DNA from: Planctomycetaceae bacterium
GTDB taxonomy: Bacteria; Planctomycetota; Planctomycetia; Planctomycetales; Planctomycetaceae
Direction of reading: 5' to 3'
DNA: 64,000 nucleotides
Assembly: GCA_019636285.1 (NCBI GenBank)
Contig: JAHBXV010000027.1
Location: forward strand, 25,380 to 89,379
Part shown: in pieces, positions 17,995 through 26,305 of the stretch
Layout: every line of letters begins with the position of its first letter
Position numbering within the stretch: the first letter of the stretch is position 1
Translations under genes and position numbers: made by a program
Notes under the pieces: model-generated
What the model saw: the letters and a program-made list of their open reading frames with translations, nothing else
The model's database searches: none
Told to the model about the DNA's origin: nothing

Positions 17995-19098
17995 TCAGGC
18001 GATCTCGTAGAGCTCGTAGGGGGCTTCGCAGGGACAGCCGCGCGAGACCCACATCTGGCGGGCCGCCGGGCGAACAATGACCGAAAAGACGGTCGACCAG
18101 AAACCATGGTTTGGGTCGTCGTTCGCATGGCGGCAGATGCCGCGCGGCGCGTCCTGATGGTCGCTGAAAATGCGCTGTAGTTCCGCGACGCCCTGTTCGC
18201 CCGAGAGTGGCGATACCGCGTTCGCCCCGACAAGCTGTTCCACGCGCCGCAGACGATCGCGCGACTGAATCAGATCGGGATATTGGTCGTTCACGGCCAG
18301 TAACGCCTGGTTCGTGCAATGGTTCGTATGCGACAAGATTCCCGACTCGGGCGCGGGTTGGACGTGGACGCTGGCGATCATCACTTCGAGGTTCGCGGCC
18401 CCTTCGGGGGCCGTCACGAGGATACTCGCGGGAATGGCGCGTTCGGCTCGTTCGACGGCGTGGACGGCTTCCGGGAGCGATGTCGATTCGAAGATGCCAC
18501 GAACCGTGAAATAGTGCGGCACGCCCCACGCCGCCCGGATGCCTCGCTCCGGGAGATAGCGAGTCGGCGCGGGGAGGGCATTCAGACAGACGCCCATCCC
18601 CAGCGAATTGCCACCGATGTACGCAATGAGCCCCGCCTGGGTGAGCGACGTGAAGGCGGGCTTTCCCGTGGGACGCCGTGTCAGCACCACCGTGAAAGGA
18701 TCGAGGGCCGAGTCGGCGTCCCAGTTCTGACCGAAGACCCGTTCGGTACAGAAGGGTGGGCCGCAGGAAATCGAGGTGCAGCCCGCGTCCGCCGAATCGG
18801 CCACGAGCTGATTGCGAATTTGCAGCAGCATGACTTCTGAAAGAGACAGTCCGCTGGCGCGCGCGATTCCCGCCAGTTCGTCGATGGAGTCGGCTGAGTA
18901 GTCGCGGGCGAGCGGCAGCAGCGCCTCGGCCGCGATCAGAACCGATTCGCGGCTGACGTTGACAGTCTTGCGGACCCGATCAATCGCAATTTCGGCAAAG
19001 CCGCGAATGGCCTCGCGGCACGACTCGCCGATCTGCTCGCCTATCTGAGCGGGTGAACCCGAGACCGAGACTTCGGGAAAGCGCCGGGGTGAGGTCAT
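17995..19098 (-). CDS. C45-family autoproteolytic acyltransferase/hydrolase
   Basis: 367 residues without a signal peptide. It resembles acyl-CoA:6-aminopenicillanic-acid acyltransferase-type Ntn hydrolases: AGCTSISC (about residue 105) supplies the Cys that becomes N-terminal after self-cleavage, followed by GQNWD, LTQAGLIAYIGGNSLGMGVCLNAL and SHTNHC. These enzymes hydrolyse or transfer acyl groups on amides. The physiological substrate cannot be predicted. Confidence 0.8.
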   Translation of the reverse strand: MTSPRRFPEVSVSGSPAQIGEQIGESCREAIRGFAEIAIDRVRKTVNVSRESVLIAAEALLPLARDYSADSIDELAGIARASGLSLSEVMLLQIRNQLVADSADAGCTSISCGPPFCTERVFGQNWDADSALDPFTVVLTRRPTGKPAFTSLTQAGLIAYIGGNSLGMGVCLNALPAPTRYLPERGIRAAWGVPHYFTVRGIFESTSLPEAVHAVERAERAIPASILVTAPEGAANLEVMIASVHVQPAPESGILSHTNHCTNQALLAVNDQYPDLIQSRDRLRRVEQLVGANAVSPLSGEQGVAELQRIFSDHQDAPRGICRHANDDPNHGFWSTVFSVIVRPAARQMWVSRGCPCEAPYELYEIA

Positions 19099-19258
19099 TC
19101 GTCTCTTTCCGAACGGATTGGCTCAATTTGACCGGAGCCGGATACATGCTCCTCGAGGACACACCGGCCCGATTTTCCGTCCGGCGTTGCACGACGTCCC
19201 ATGGAGTCGGATAGTAACAACTCCTGATTCAAAACGGTTATTGCCAGGAGCTTTCAGC

Positions 19259-20302
19259 ATGAGACGATTTCGGATTAGCGGCTGCGTTCTGGGGCTGCTT
19301 GTTCTTGTTCATACCCCCGGCGCGGAGTGTGCCGAACCATCCGCCGGAGCCGCGATGGCCGCGCCTGCCAACCGCTTCCTCGAAACGCTGTCTCAGGAAC
19401 AGCGGGCAATGGCCGCTCGCGAGTATGACGATCCGGCACGGCTCGACTGGCACAACATTCCGAAGCCCACGCGCAAAGGGCTGCAACTGCGCGACATGTC
19501 GCCCGAACAGCGACAGTTTTGCGAGGACTTGCTGCGGGCCTCGCTGAGCGAGAGTGGTTTTCTCGCCGCCCAGCGTATCATGGCTTTGGAAAATAACCTC
19601 CGCGAAGGCGAGCGCAATCTGGCGAATGGCCCCTTGCGCGACCCGGAACGGTACTTCCTGACGATCTTTGGCACGCCTGGGCCCAAGGGACGCTGGGGTT
19701 GGAGCTTCGAGGGGCATCACCTGTCGCTCAATTTCGCGATTGAAGATGGCCAGGTGATCTCATCAACCCCCAGTTTCTGGGGAGCCAATCCCGCAACGGT
19801 CAACGTCGTCATTGAAGGAGGGCCACCAAAGGGCGTCCGCACGCTGGCGAACGAAGAGCAATTGGCGTTCGACCTGGTAAATTCGCTCAACGAAGCTCAA
19901 AAAGCCAAGGCCGTTCTGGCTTCCAAGGCTCCTGCCGATTATCGCGCCGCGGGAAAACCGCGCGCTCCGCAGGAACCGGCGGAAGGGCTCGCGGTTTCCG
20001 AAATGACGGCTGAACAGCAGAAGACACTCGAAGCGCTCGTCCGAGCGTATGCCTCGCACTGGACAGCCGAACTGGCTGACAAAGAGCTGGCGGCCATTGA
20101 AAAGGCGGGTTGGGACTCGATTCGCTTCGCGTGGCTCGGTTCGACAGAGCCGGGCGTGGGACATTCCTACCGCGTGCAGGGGCCCACCTTCGTGCTGGAA
20201 CTGGTCAACGTGCAATCCGGCATCGAAGGGAACGTCGCGAATCACATCCATTCGGTCTGGCGCGATCCCCGCGGCGACTTCGGGATCGTGGCTCCCAATT
20301 GA
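19259..20302 (+). CDS. Exported DUF3500 protein
   Basis: About 347 residues. The ATG at 19259 is preceded by CCAGGAG and starts a leader (SGCVLGLLVLVHTPGAECA); the frame is open upstream without a leader. The DUF3500 family is indicated by FLETLSQEQRAMA, DWHNIPKPTRKGLQLRDM, IFGTPGPKGRWGWSFEGHHL and the C-terminal NHIHSVWRDPRGDFG. The function of the family is unknown; members are secreted and frequent in planctomycetes. Confidence 0.85.
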   Translation: MRRFRISGCVLGLLVLVHTPGAECAEPSAGAAMAAPANRFLETLSQEQRAMAAREYDDPARLDWHNIPKPTRKGLQLRDMSPEQRQFCEDLLRASLSESGFLAAQRIMALENNLREGERNLANGPLRDPERYFLTIFGTPGPKGRWGWSFEGHHLSLNFAIEDGQVISSTPSFWGANPATVNVVIEGGPPKGVRTLANEEQLAFDLVNSLNEAQKAKAVLASKAPADYRAAGKPRAPQEPAEGLAVSEMTAEQQKTLEALVRAYASHWTAELADKELAAIEKAGWDSIRFAWLGSTEPGVGHSYRVQGPTFVLELVNVQSGIEGNVANHIHSVWRDPRGDFGIVAPN

Positions 20303-20365
20303 TGAGAATCGAGCCGTCTGAAACAACCGGCAAGCGTCACGGCGAAGCGCGGGAAGGGTCAAACC

Positions 20366-21217
20366 ATGATCGTCGACGTGCATAGCCACGTCTGGGAATA
20401 TCCCCGGCATTTCAGTGACGACTTTCGCGACCAGGCCCGGCGAGCGCGCGCCGGGACCGAGGTCGATCTGACAGTCCGGTTCGAGGAATATGCCGCCAGC
20501 GCTCCCGCCGAGACTCGCACCATTGTTTTTGGCGGCAAGGCCCGGTTAAGCGGACTCTGGTGCGAGGATGACTATGTTGCCGAGCAGGTCGCGCGTCATC
20601 CCGACCGGTTGATCGGATTTCTCGCGCTCGATCCGACCCAACCGGGCTGGGAGGACGAACTGAAGCGCGGCCACCAGGAACTGGGTCTCCGTGGCATCAA
20701 GCTGATGCCGATGTATGCCGGCTTTCGTCCCGACGAACCCCTCCTCGATCCCTTGTGGAGTTATGCAACCGACCACGGGCTGCCCGTGCTGTTGCACACG
20801 GGAACGACGTTCGTGGCCCAGGCGCCGCTGGAGTGCACGCTCCCTCGGCATCTCGACCCGGTGGCCACCCGGTTTCCGGAAGTCCGCATGATTCTGGCTC
20901 ACCTGGGGCACCCCTACGAAGGGGAGTGCATCGCCGTCATTCGCAAGCATCCGCACGTCTATTCCGACATCAGCGCCCTGCATTACCGGCCATGGCAGCT
21001 CTACAACAGCCTGATGCTCGTGCAGGAATATGGCGTCTGGAACAAAGTGCTATTTGGAAGCGATTACCCCTTTACCACCGTCACGGCCTCCATCGAGGGT
21101 TTGCGGGGGCTGAACGGGCTTGTCGAAGGAACCGCCCTGCCCCGGCTCAATCCCGAGGAAATCGAACAGCTGATCCATCGCGACAGCCTGCGGCTGCTCG
21201 GTTTGGAAGATGCTTGA
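20366..21217 (+). CDS. Amidohydrolase-2-type metal-dependent hydrolase
   Basis: 283 residues. It begins with the metal-binding VDVHSHVWEY and contains LGLRGIKLMPMYAGF, VLLHTGTTF, MILAHLGHPYEGE and the terminal FGSDYPF aspartate, as in TIM-barrel decarboxylase/lactonase-type amidohydrolases. GGGAAGGGTC lies upstream of the ATG. Cytoplasmic; substrate unknown. It lies 63 bp after the DUF3500 gene. Confidence 0.85.
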   Translation: MIVDVHSHVWEYPRHFSDDFRDQARRARAGTEVDLTVRFEEYAASAPAETRTIVFGGKARLSGLWCEDDYVAEQVARHPDRLIGFLALDPTQPGWEDELKRGHQELGLRGIKLMPMYAGFRPDEPLLDPLWSYATDHGLPVLLHTGTTFVAQAPLECTLPRHLDPVATRFPEVRMILAHLGHPYEGECIAVIRKHPHVYSDISALHYRPWQLYNSLMLVQEYGVWNKVLFGSDYPFTTVTASIEGLRGLNGLVEGTALPRLNPEEIEQLIHRDSLRLLGLEDA

Positions 21218-21376
21218 GAGAGTTCCCCACTGATTGGCGTCGATTCACCGAAACTCGTGGGGACGGCCTGTGGCACGGTCCTGTTCCGAGCAGCTATACT
21301 CTCAGCCGGTCGCTCATTTCCAAGTTCGTGTTCCCGCGACCTGCTGTCCATTGGCATTCTGGAAAATCAATCGGTC

Positions 21377-21997
21377 ATGAGCGTCGATGTTCATCGCACT
21401 GACGACGATGCATTGATGATCGACCTGCAAGCGGGGCGACGAGAGGCGTTTGACGAACTGGTGGCACGTCACCAGGGGGCGCTGATCGGCTTCTTTTTCC
21501 GAAACACGAGGGACGCCCAGCTTTCCGAAGACCTCGCGCAGGAGACTCTGCTGCGGGTGTACAATCAGGCATGGGACTATTTGCCGCGCGGAACATTTCG
21601 AGGATGGATGTTTCGGATTGCCCGGAATCTCCTGATCGACAACTCGCGGCGGAGATCGCACGACGCGCTGGTCAAGGCCGTGCGGTCGTCACCGGCCGAC
21701 CGCGAGGACGACCGACTGTCTCGGGTTGTCGATGACATCACGGCTCCGGTCGTGAAGGCCGACCAGAAGGAACTGGCCGATCTGGTCGAGAAACTCTTGT
21801 ACAACATCCCCGAAGAGCAGCGGCTGACGTTCCTGCTGCATCACTTCGCGGGACTCAGTCTGCCGGAAGTCGCCGACGCGCTGGAGACCAACGTCCCTAC
21901 CGCGAAGAGTCGGCTTCGACTGGCGCGCGAAAAGCTTCGCGATCAACTCGCGGAGCGCGGCGTGACGGCCACCATGATCGCGGAGGAGGAACCGTGA
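21377..21997 (+). CDS. ECF-type RNA polymerase sigma factor
   Basis: About 206 residues. The ATG at 21377 gives MSVDVHRTDDDALM; the frame runs upstream without coding character. Region 2 is clear (FDELVARHQGALIGFFFR, LSEDLAQETLLRVY, FRGWMFRIARNLLIDNSRR) and region 4 ends in LSLPEVADALETNVPTAKSR. A 40-residue acidic linker (REDDRLSRVVDD) separates them. No anti-sigma gene follows; the next 196 bp hold only a weak 67-codon ORF overlapping the stop. The PspA-like gene downstream suggests an envelope-stress connection, which is inference. Confidence 0.92.
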   Translation: MSVDVHRTDDDALMIDLQAGRREAFDELVARHQGALIGFFFRNTRDAQLSEDLAQETLLRVYNQAWDYLPRGTFRGWMFRIARNLLIDNSRRRSHDALVKAVRSSPADREDDRLSRVVDDITAPVVKADQKELADLVEKLLYNIPEEQRLTFLLHHFAGLSLPEVADALETNVPTAKSRLRLAREKLRDQLAERGVTATMIAEEEP

Positions 21998-22193
21998 TGA
22001 ACCTCCCCTGGCCGCATGTCGTTTGGAACTTTAGAGACGGTTTCAAGACCCTCTCGACCATACGGATTCCGCTGGAGACCCCGCGGTTCTGGAAACGCCA
22101 CTCGGGTTTGGAAGCTTGCTCGCGGACGGATTGCACCCTCCGCCGCACGTCGCCCGTTTTTCGGCCTGTCTCGGGCTTACGAGGGACACGATC

Positions 22194-22724
22194 ATGAGCC
22201 ATTTCAGTCGGCTGACCGACATTGTGACCTGCAATTTGAGCAAAATCCTCGCCGAGGCCGAGCACCCCGCCGCGGTGCTGGACGAAGTGATCGCGGAAAT
22301 GCGCGAAGGGCTGGCCGGCGCGCGGCGCAGCGTGGCAACCGCTTCGGAGAACGAGCGGCGTCTGGAACGCGAGGTGCTTGAGCACCAGTCGCAGGTGGCC
22401 GCCTGGCGCGACAAGGCCAAGCAGTACCTCGCCAATAGTGCCGAAGCGGAGGCACGGCGGGCGCTGGTCCGCAAACGCGAGGTCGAAGACCTGATTGGCG
22501 GCCTGGTGCAGCAACACCACCAGGCGGTCTCGACGCGCGAGCATCTGGCCACCATGTATCGAGCGCTCGAAGCCAGGCTCTCCGAAGCCATGCGTCGTCG
22601 CGAGGAACTTGGCCTCCAGGTTGAATCTCCTGCGGACGCCGTGGCCGACGCCGCGAACCCCAGCGAACGCGACCTGGCGGTCGAGCGCGAGCTGAAGGCT
22701 CTTCGCGAAGAGCTTGGATCCTAG
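22194..22724 (+). CDS. PspA/IM30-family coiled-coil protein
   Basis: About 176 residues, starting MSHFSRLTDIVTCNLSKIL, the amphipathic helix typical of PspA/Vipp1. The remainder is long helical coiled coil rich in Glu/Arg/Ala (residues about 25-165), shorter than E. coli PspA (222). The family forms membrane-associated rings that protect or remodel the inner membrane. It lies 196 bp downstream of the ECF sigma gene. Confidence 0.8.
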   Translation: MSHFSRLTDIVTCNLSKILAEAEHPAAVLDEVIAEMREGLAGARRSVATASENERRLEREVLEHQSQVAAWRDKAKQYLANSAEAEARRALVRKREVEDLIGGLVQQHHQAVSTREHLATMYRALEARLSEAMRRREELGLQVESPADAVADAANPSERDLAVERELKALREELGS

Positions 22725-22816
22725 AAATCCCCTGATGTCGCCCCGGCCATCGCATTGCGAACGGTGACCAAACAACACATCCTCGATTGACCACACGAAA
22801 GACTGCGGACGCGCAC

Positions 22817-24307
22817 ATGGCAACCTCGAATTATCTCGCCGTCGACCTGGGAGCGGAAAGCGGCCGCATCATGGCCGGTCTGTTCGATGGCAAAACGATT
22901 CGCCTCGACGAGATTCACCGGTTCGCGAATGGTCCGGTCTCGGTCGCCGATACGATGCGGTGGGATCTCATTCGCCTGTGGTCGGAAATTCAGGCCGGCC
23001 TGACGAAGGCCGCTTCGCGAATCGGTCAATCGGCCGTCTCCGTGGGTGTCGACTCGTGGGGAGTCGATTTCGTCCTCCTGTCGAAAGGGGGCGAAATGCT
23101 TGGGCAGCCGTACCACTATCGTGATGCCCGGACGCGGGGGATCATGCAGGATTCGTTCGGGCGCATTCCCCGGGACGAGATCTTTTCTCAGACGGGCCTC
23201 CAATTCATGGAGATCAACTCGCTGTACCAGTTGCTCGCCATGCAGCGCCGCAATCCCGAGTTGATGCCCGTCGCCGATCGCTTCCTGATGATCGCGGATT
23301 TCTTCCATTGGCTGCTCTGCGGCAGTCGCGTCGTGGAGTTCACCAATGCCACGACCTCGCAGTGTTTTCACCCGGTCAATCGGACCTGGGCGTTCGACAT
23401 GCTGCGGAAGTTCGGTCTGCCTGCCAACGTGTTCCCTGATACCGTCGAGCCGGGAACGCTGCTCGGGCAGCTTCGCGAGGAAGTCGCCAAGCGCACGGGG
23501 CTCGCGAGACTGAACGTGGTGGCTCCGCCGACGCACGATACGGCGGCAGCCGTCGTTGCGATTCCCACGCGACACACCGGCAGCGCGAACTGGGCGTACA
23601 TCAGCTCTGGAACGTGGTCGCTAATGGGTCTGGAAGTTCCCAATGCCGTTCTGTCGCCCCGCGCGCTGGAATTGAATGTGACCAACGAAGGGGGCGTGGA
23701 CGGCACCTATCGGCTCCTCAAGAACATCATGGGCTTGTGGCTGGTCCAGGAATGCCGACGCTCGTTTGAGCGTGACGGCAATTCGTACGATTACGCCCTG
23801 CTGACGCAGATGGCCCGCGATGCCAGCCCGTTCCGGTGCCTCGTCAATCCCGACGCGGCCGCGTTTCTGGCTCCCAGCGACATGCCCTCGGCGATCCGGC
23901 AGTTCTGCCAGTCGACCAGTCAGGAAATTCCCGATAGCGACGGCCAGTTGATCCGCTGCGCGCTGGAGAGCCTGGCTCTCAAATATCGCGTGGTTCTGGG
24001 CTGGCTGGAAGAACTGTCGGGCGAACGGGTTGAGGTCATCCATATTGTCGGTGGCGGGTGCCAGAACGAACTGCTCAATCAGTTCACCGCGAATGCCACC
24101 GGACGGCCCGTCATTACCGGACCGATCGAAGGGACGGCGCTTGGAAACGTGCTGATACAGGCAAGAGCGGCCGGGGAACTCTCCAGCCTGGCCGATATTC
24201 GCGACGTCGTGCGGCGATCGACCGAAACCCGCGAATATGAGCCCCAGCAGACATCCGCCTGGGACGACGCCTTCGGTCGCTTCCGCGATCTGCAATTCAA
24301 GGGATGA
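22817..24307 (+). CDS. rhaB: Rhamnulokinase
   Basis: About 496 residues; the ATG at 22817 gives [17 protein letters not shown], the first phosphate motif of FGGY kinases. [36 protein letters not shown] and [12 protein letters not shown] follow, and the C-terminal [18 protein letters not shown] is the adenosine motif. The enzyme phosphorylates L-rhamnulose in the cytoplasm. No rhamnose isomerase, aldolase or regulator is adjacent. A related sugar such as fuculose is a less likely substrate. Confidence 0.88.
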   Translation: MATSNYLAVDLGAESGRIMAGLFDGKTIRLDEIHRFANGPVSVADTMRWDLIRLWSEIQAGLTKAASRIGQSAVSVGVDSWGVDFVLLSKGGEMLGQPYHYRDARTRGIMQDSFGRIPRDEIFSQTGLQFMEINSLYQLLAMQRRNPELMPVADRFLMIADFFHWLLCGSRVVEFTNATTSQCFHPVNRTWAFDMLRKFGLPANVFPDTVEPGTLLGQLREEVAKRTGLARLNVVAPPTHDTAAAVVAIPTRHTGSANWAYISSGTWSLMGLEVPNAVLSPRALELNVTNEGGVDGTYRLLKNIMGLWLVQECRRSFERDGNSYDYALLTQMARDASPFRCLVNPDAAAFLAPSDMPSAIRQFCQSTSQEIPDSDGQLIRCALESLALKYRVVLGWLEELSGERVEVIHIVGGGCQNELLNQFTANATGRPVITGPIEGTALGNVLIQARAAGELSSLADIRDVVRRSTETREYEPQQTSAWDDAFGRFRDLQFKG

Positions 24308-24465
24308 TTTTCGGCCGGTTTTTCTCTCCTTGCCGCGACCGTCACCGATTTTCAGGTCGGTACGCGTGTGAGAATTCGCCCGGAACGGTAGTCTGCTGAT
24401 TGCGGCGAGAACGGTTCGTCCGTTCCTGCCGTGCTCATGCCATCGACCGGACAGGACCAGGAAAG

Positions 24466-25272
24466 ATGACGACCAAACCGCGCGTGTGCGTACTGCGGGC
24501 TCCCGGAACGAACTGCGACCGCGAAACGGCAGCCGCCTTTGAGCTGTGCGGCGCGACGGCCGAGCGCCTGCACCTGTACCGCCTCCTGGAGCGGCCGGAG
24601 CAACTCCTGGATTACCAGATCCTCTGTTTTCCCGGCGGTTTCAGCTACGGGGACGATCTGGGGGCCGGTGTGGTCTTCTCCGCCTCGTTGAAGGCCCACC
24701 TTGGCGACGCGATGGCTCGCTGGCTGGAAGCCGACAAGTTGACGCTCGGCATCTGCAACGGCTTCCAGACGCTGCTCAAGGCGGGCATTCTGCCGGACGG
24801 CGCGGGGAGCTGGCAGCATCCACGGCACGAAGCGTCCGCGACGCTCACATGGAACGAAAATGGCCGCTACACCGCCCGCTGGGTACGGCTGAAAGTCGCC
24901 TCCGACCGCAATGTTTTTCTGCGTGGCTTGGACGAGATTGAACTGCCCATCGCTCATGCGGAAGGCCGGATCGTCGTCAAAGACAACAGCCTGACCAGCC
25001 AGTGGCGGAAGAATGGGCAGGTGGCCCTCACCTATGTCCCCGCCGACGATGACCTCGACCAGTCGCGGCAGTATCGGATTCCGAATCCGAACGGTTCCAC
25101 GGACGGAATCGCCGCTCTGGGCGATTCGACCGGGCGCGTGCTGGGCCTGATGCCTCACCCGGAACGTTTCCTGTTCGGCACCCAGCACCCCCGCTGGACA
25201 CGCGACCAGACCGGCGACCAGGAAGGCGCCGGCCTCAAACTGTTCCACAACGCGGTGGCGTATTTTGGCTGA
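24466..25272 (+). CDS. purQ: Phosphoribosylformylglycinamidine synthase subunit PurQ
   Basis: About 268 residues. The ATG at 24466 follows AGGACCAGGAAAG. It is a class-I glutamine amidotransferase with the N-terminal RAPGTNCDRETAAAF, the nucleophile Cys in LGICNGFQTLLKAG, and the His-Glu pair in GLMPHPERF. It supplies ammonia to PurL in purine synthesis. The length slightly exceeds the small-PurQ type, with an extra DDDLDQSRQYRIPNP segment. purL and purS are not in the window. Confidence 0.93.
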   Translation: MTTKPRVCVLRAPGTNCDRETAAAFELCGATAERLHLYRLLERPEQLLDYQILCFPGGFSYGDDLGAGVVFSASLKAHLGDAMARWLEADKLTLGICNGFQTLLKAGILPDGAGSWQHPRHEASATLTWNENGRYTARWVRLKVASDRNVFLRGLDEIELPIAHAEGRIVVKDNSLTSQWRKNGQVALTYVPADDDLDQSRQYRIPNPNGSTDGIAALGDSTGRVLGLMPHPERFLFGTQHPRWTRDQTGDQEGAGLKLFHNAVAYFG

Positions 25273-25370
25273 GTCGGGAGTCGAGAGACCAGTGTCGAGA
25301 GTCGAGAGAGAAGACGGCTGCATTCTTCTGTCTTCCTCGACTCAAGACTCTCGACACTCGACTCCCCTTC
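25273..25370. repeat. Repeat C, copy 2
   Basis: GAGTCGGGAGTCGAGAGACC and GTCGAGAGTCGAGAGAG blocks pair with CTCGACTCAAGACTCTCGAC further right across a spacer of about 30 bp. It starts right at the purQ stop codon. It lacks the long conserved tail seen in the other two copies. The rest of the 220-bp gap to tRNA-Cys holds nothing recognisable. Confidence 0.6.
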
Positions 25371-25492
25371 ATTGACCGGCACAATCTGCGTGAGTAGCAT
25401 CTCTTGAGTCAACTTTGACGGCAAAACCGACTTTTCGGGCCGTCAATGACTTGGCCGACAGGCGGTGTATCGCCGATCATTCTGTCGCTGAC

Positions 25493-25564
25493 GGCTCCGT
25501 AGCCAAGTGGCTAAGGCAGTGGATTGCAAATCCACCATCCCCGGTTCGAATCCGGGCGGAGCCT
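25493..25564 (+). tRNA. tRNA-Cys (anticodon GCA)
   Basis: A 72-nt cloverleaf: acceptor GGCTCCG/CGGAGCC, D stem GCCA/GGC, anticodon stem GTGGA/TCCAC with loop TTGCAAA (anticodon GCA), T arm CCCGG-TTCGAAT-CCGGG, discriminator T. CCA is not encoded. Its 3' half is duplicated at 30595, so it served as an integration site. Confidence 0.95.
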
Positions 25565-25642
25565 CTCGGCGTCCCCTGGACGCTCCCGAGTAACACGAAA
25601 CGCCTGATTCGCGGTTTGACCGTGAATCAGGCGTTTCGTGTT
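25516..25642. repeat. Putative att repeat of island 1, left copy (tRNA-Cys 3' part plus terminator)
   Basis: From GCAGTGGATTGCAAATCC through the T arm and past the tRNA end into the downstream hairpin, this stretch recurs as a direct repeat at 30595-30722. The first 45 bp are identical; the rest differs at scattered positions and by one inserted A. Confidence 0.85.
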
Positions 25643-25650
25643 TTCTGGGG
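25592..25650 (+). terminator. Rho-independent terminator after tRNA-Cys
   Basis: A 24-bp stem (AACACGAAACGCCTGATTCG.. pairing with ..GAATCAGGCGTTTCGTGTT; one G-T pair) closes a TTG loop, followed by TTTTCTGG. The near-perfect stem could work in both directions. Confidence 0.85.
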
Positions 25651-26062
25651 CCTACGCTGCAATCCCTCACGCGGTTCGCCTCCCCGCGCTCGATGCCGTC
25701 GGCCGTCAGCCTGCATCCAGGGCCCCCCACCAGGCGAACCCCCAGACGCAGGCTGACGACCGACGGCGGATCATAGGTCCGCAGGCATCATGGGGAGGCG
25801 AACGGAAGACGGGAAGAACCCCCACCGCGACTGTCCGCCCAACAGCGGCATCTCTCGAGACGGTGCGAAAGAACCATCTGCAACCACTGGCGGGATTCGC
25901 GCTTACAGCGGAGCCGGGATGACAAGACGCAGTTTGAACTATTTCTGGACGGATTGCAGAATTGGGAATCTGGAATTCAATTGCAGGTATTTGGTCGCAA
26001 GTTGAATCCAGATTGATATTAACAATTGAAAACGTGAAGTTCGCAAAAGCAGAAATTCCCTA
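25651..26062. other. Non-coding left arm of island 1
   Basis: No convincing gene on either strand. The only structure seen is one copy of an imperfect 40-bp direct repeat (25879-25917, TGCAACCACTGGCGGGATTC..) whose partner lies at 30199-30238 on the other side of the operon. The 25920-26060 stretch is noticeably more AT-rich than the chromosome. Confidence 0.5.
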
Positions 26063-26305
26063 TCACTTTACACCGAACTGGATTACTCTCACCCGTCGCC
26101 GCCCTACGCTCATCACGTCGAATCGCTCGCCCTCGAAGACGATCTGTTTCACTGGTTTCTTCCCGTTCTCGCTCACTCGTTTCAAGTAGTCGCGAACTTC
26201 CATCCAGCGGACTTCACCCTCGGAATTGCGGATCACCAGCAGCACGGGAAACGCCTGGTCGGTGGTTCCAGCGTCAATCTGGGTCGTCTTGTGTTGATTC
26301 CCCAT
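26063..26305 (-). CDS. Small ORF overlapping the end of the STAND gene
   Basis: 80 residues. Its ATG lies 32 bp inside the 3' end of the upstream STAND gene, so it would be translationally coupled. The sequence FPVLLVIRNSEGEVRWMEVRD followed by IVFEGERFDVMSV is a compact beta-rich module. From memory it recalls the C-terminal segment attached to DUF4365-type proteins, but I cannot confirm this. It lacks any nuclease motif of its own. It may be a third component of the system or a decayed remnant. Confidence 0.5.
   Translation of the reverse strand: MGNQHKTTQIDAGTTDQAFPVLLVIRNSEGEVRWMEVRDYLKRVSENGKKPVKQIVFEGERFDVMSVGRRRVRVIQFGVK

Noticed and set aside
21994..22197. 67-codon ORF after the sigma factor as an anti-sigma gene
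   Set aside because: No membrane segment, zinc-binding motif or coding-like composition; it is probably spurious.
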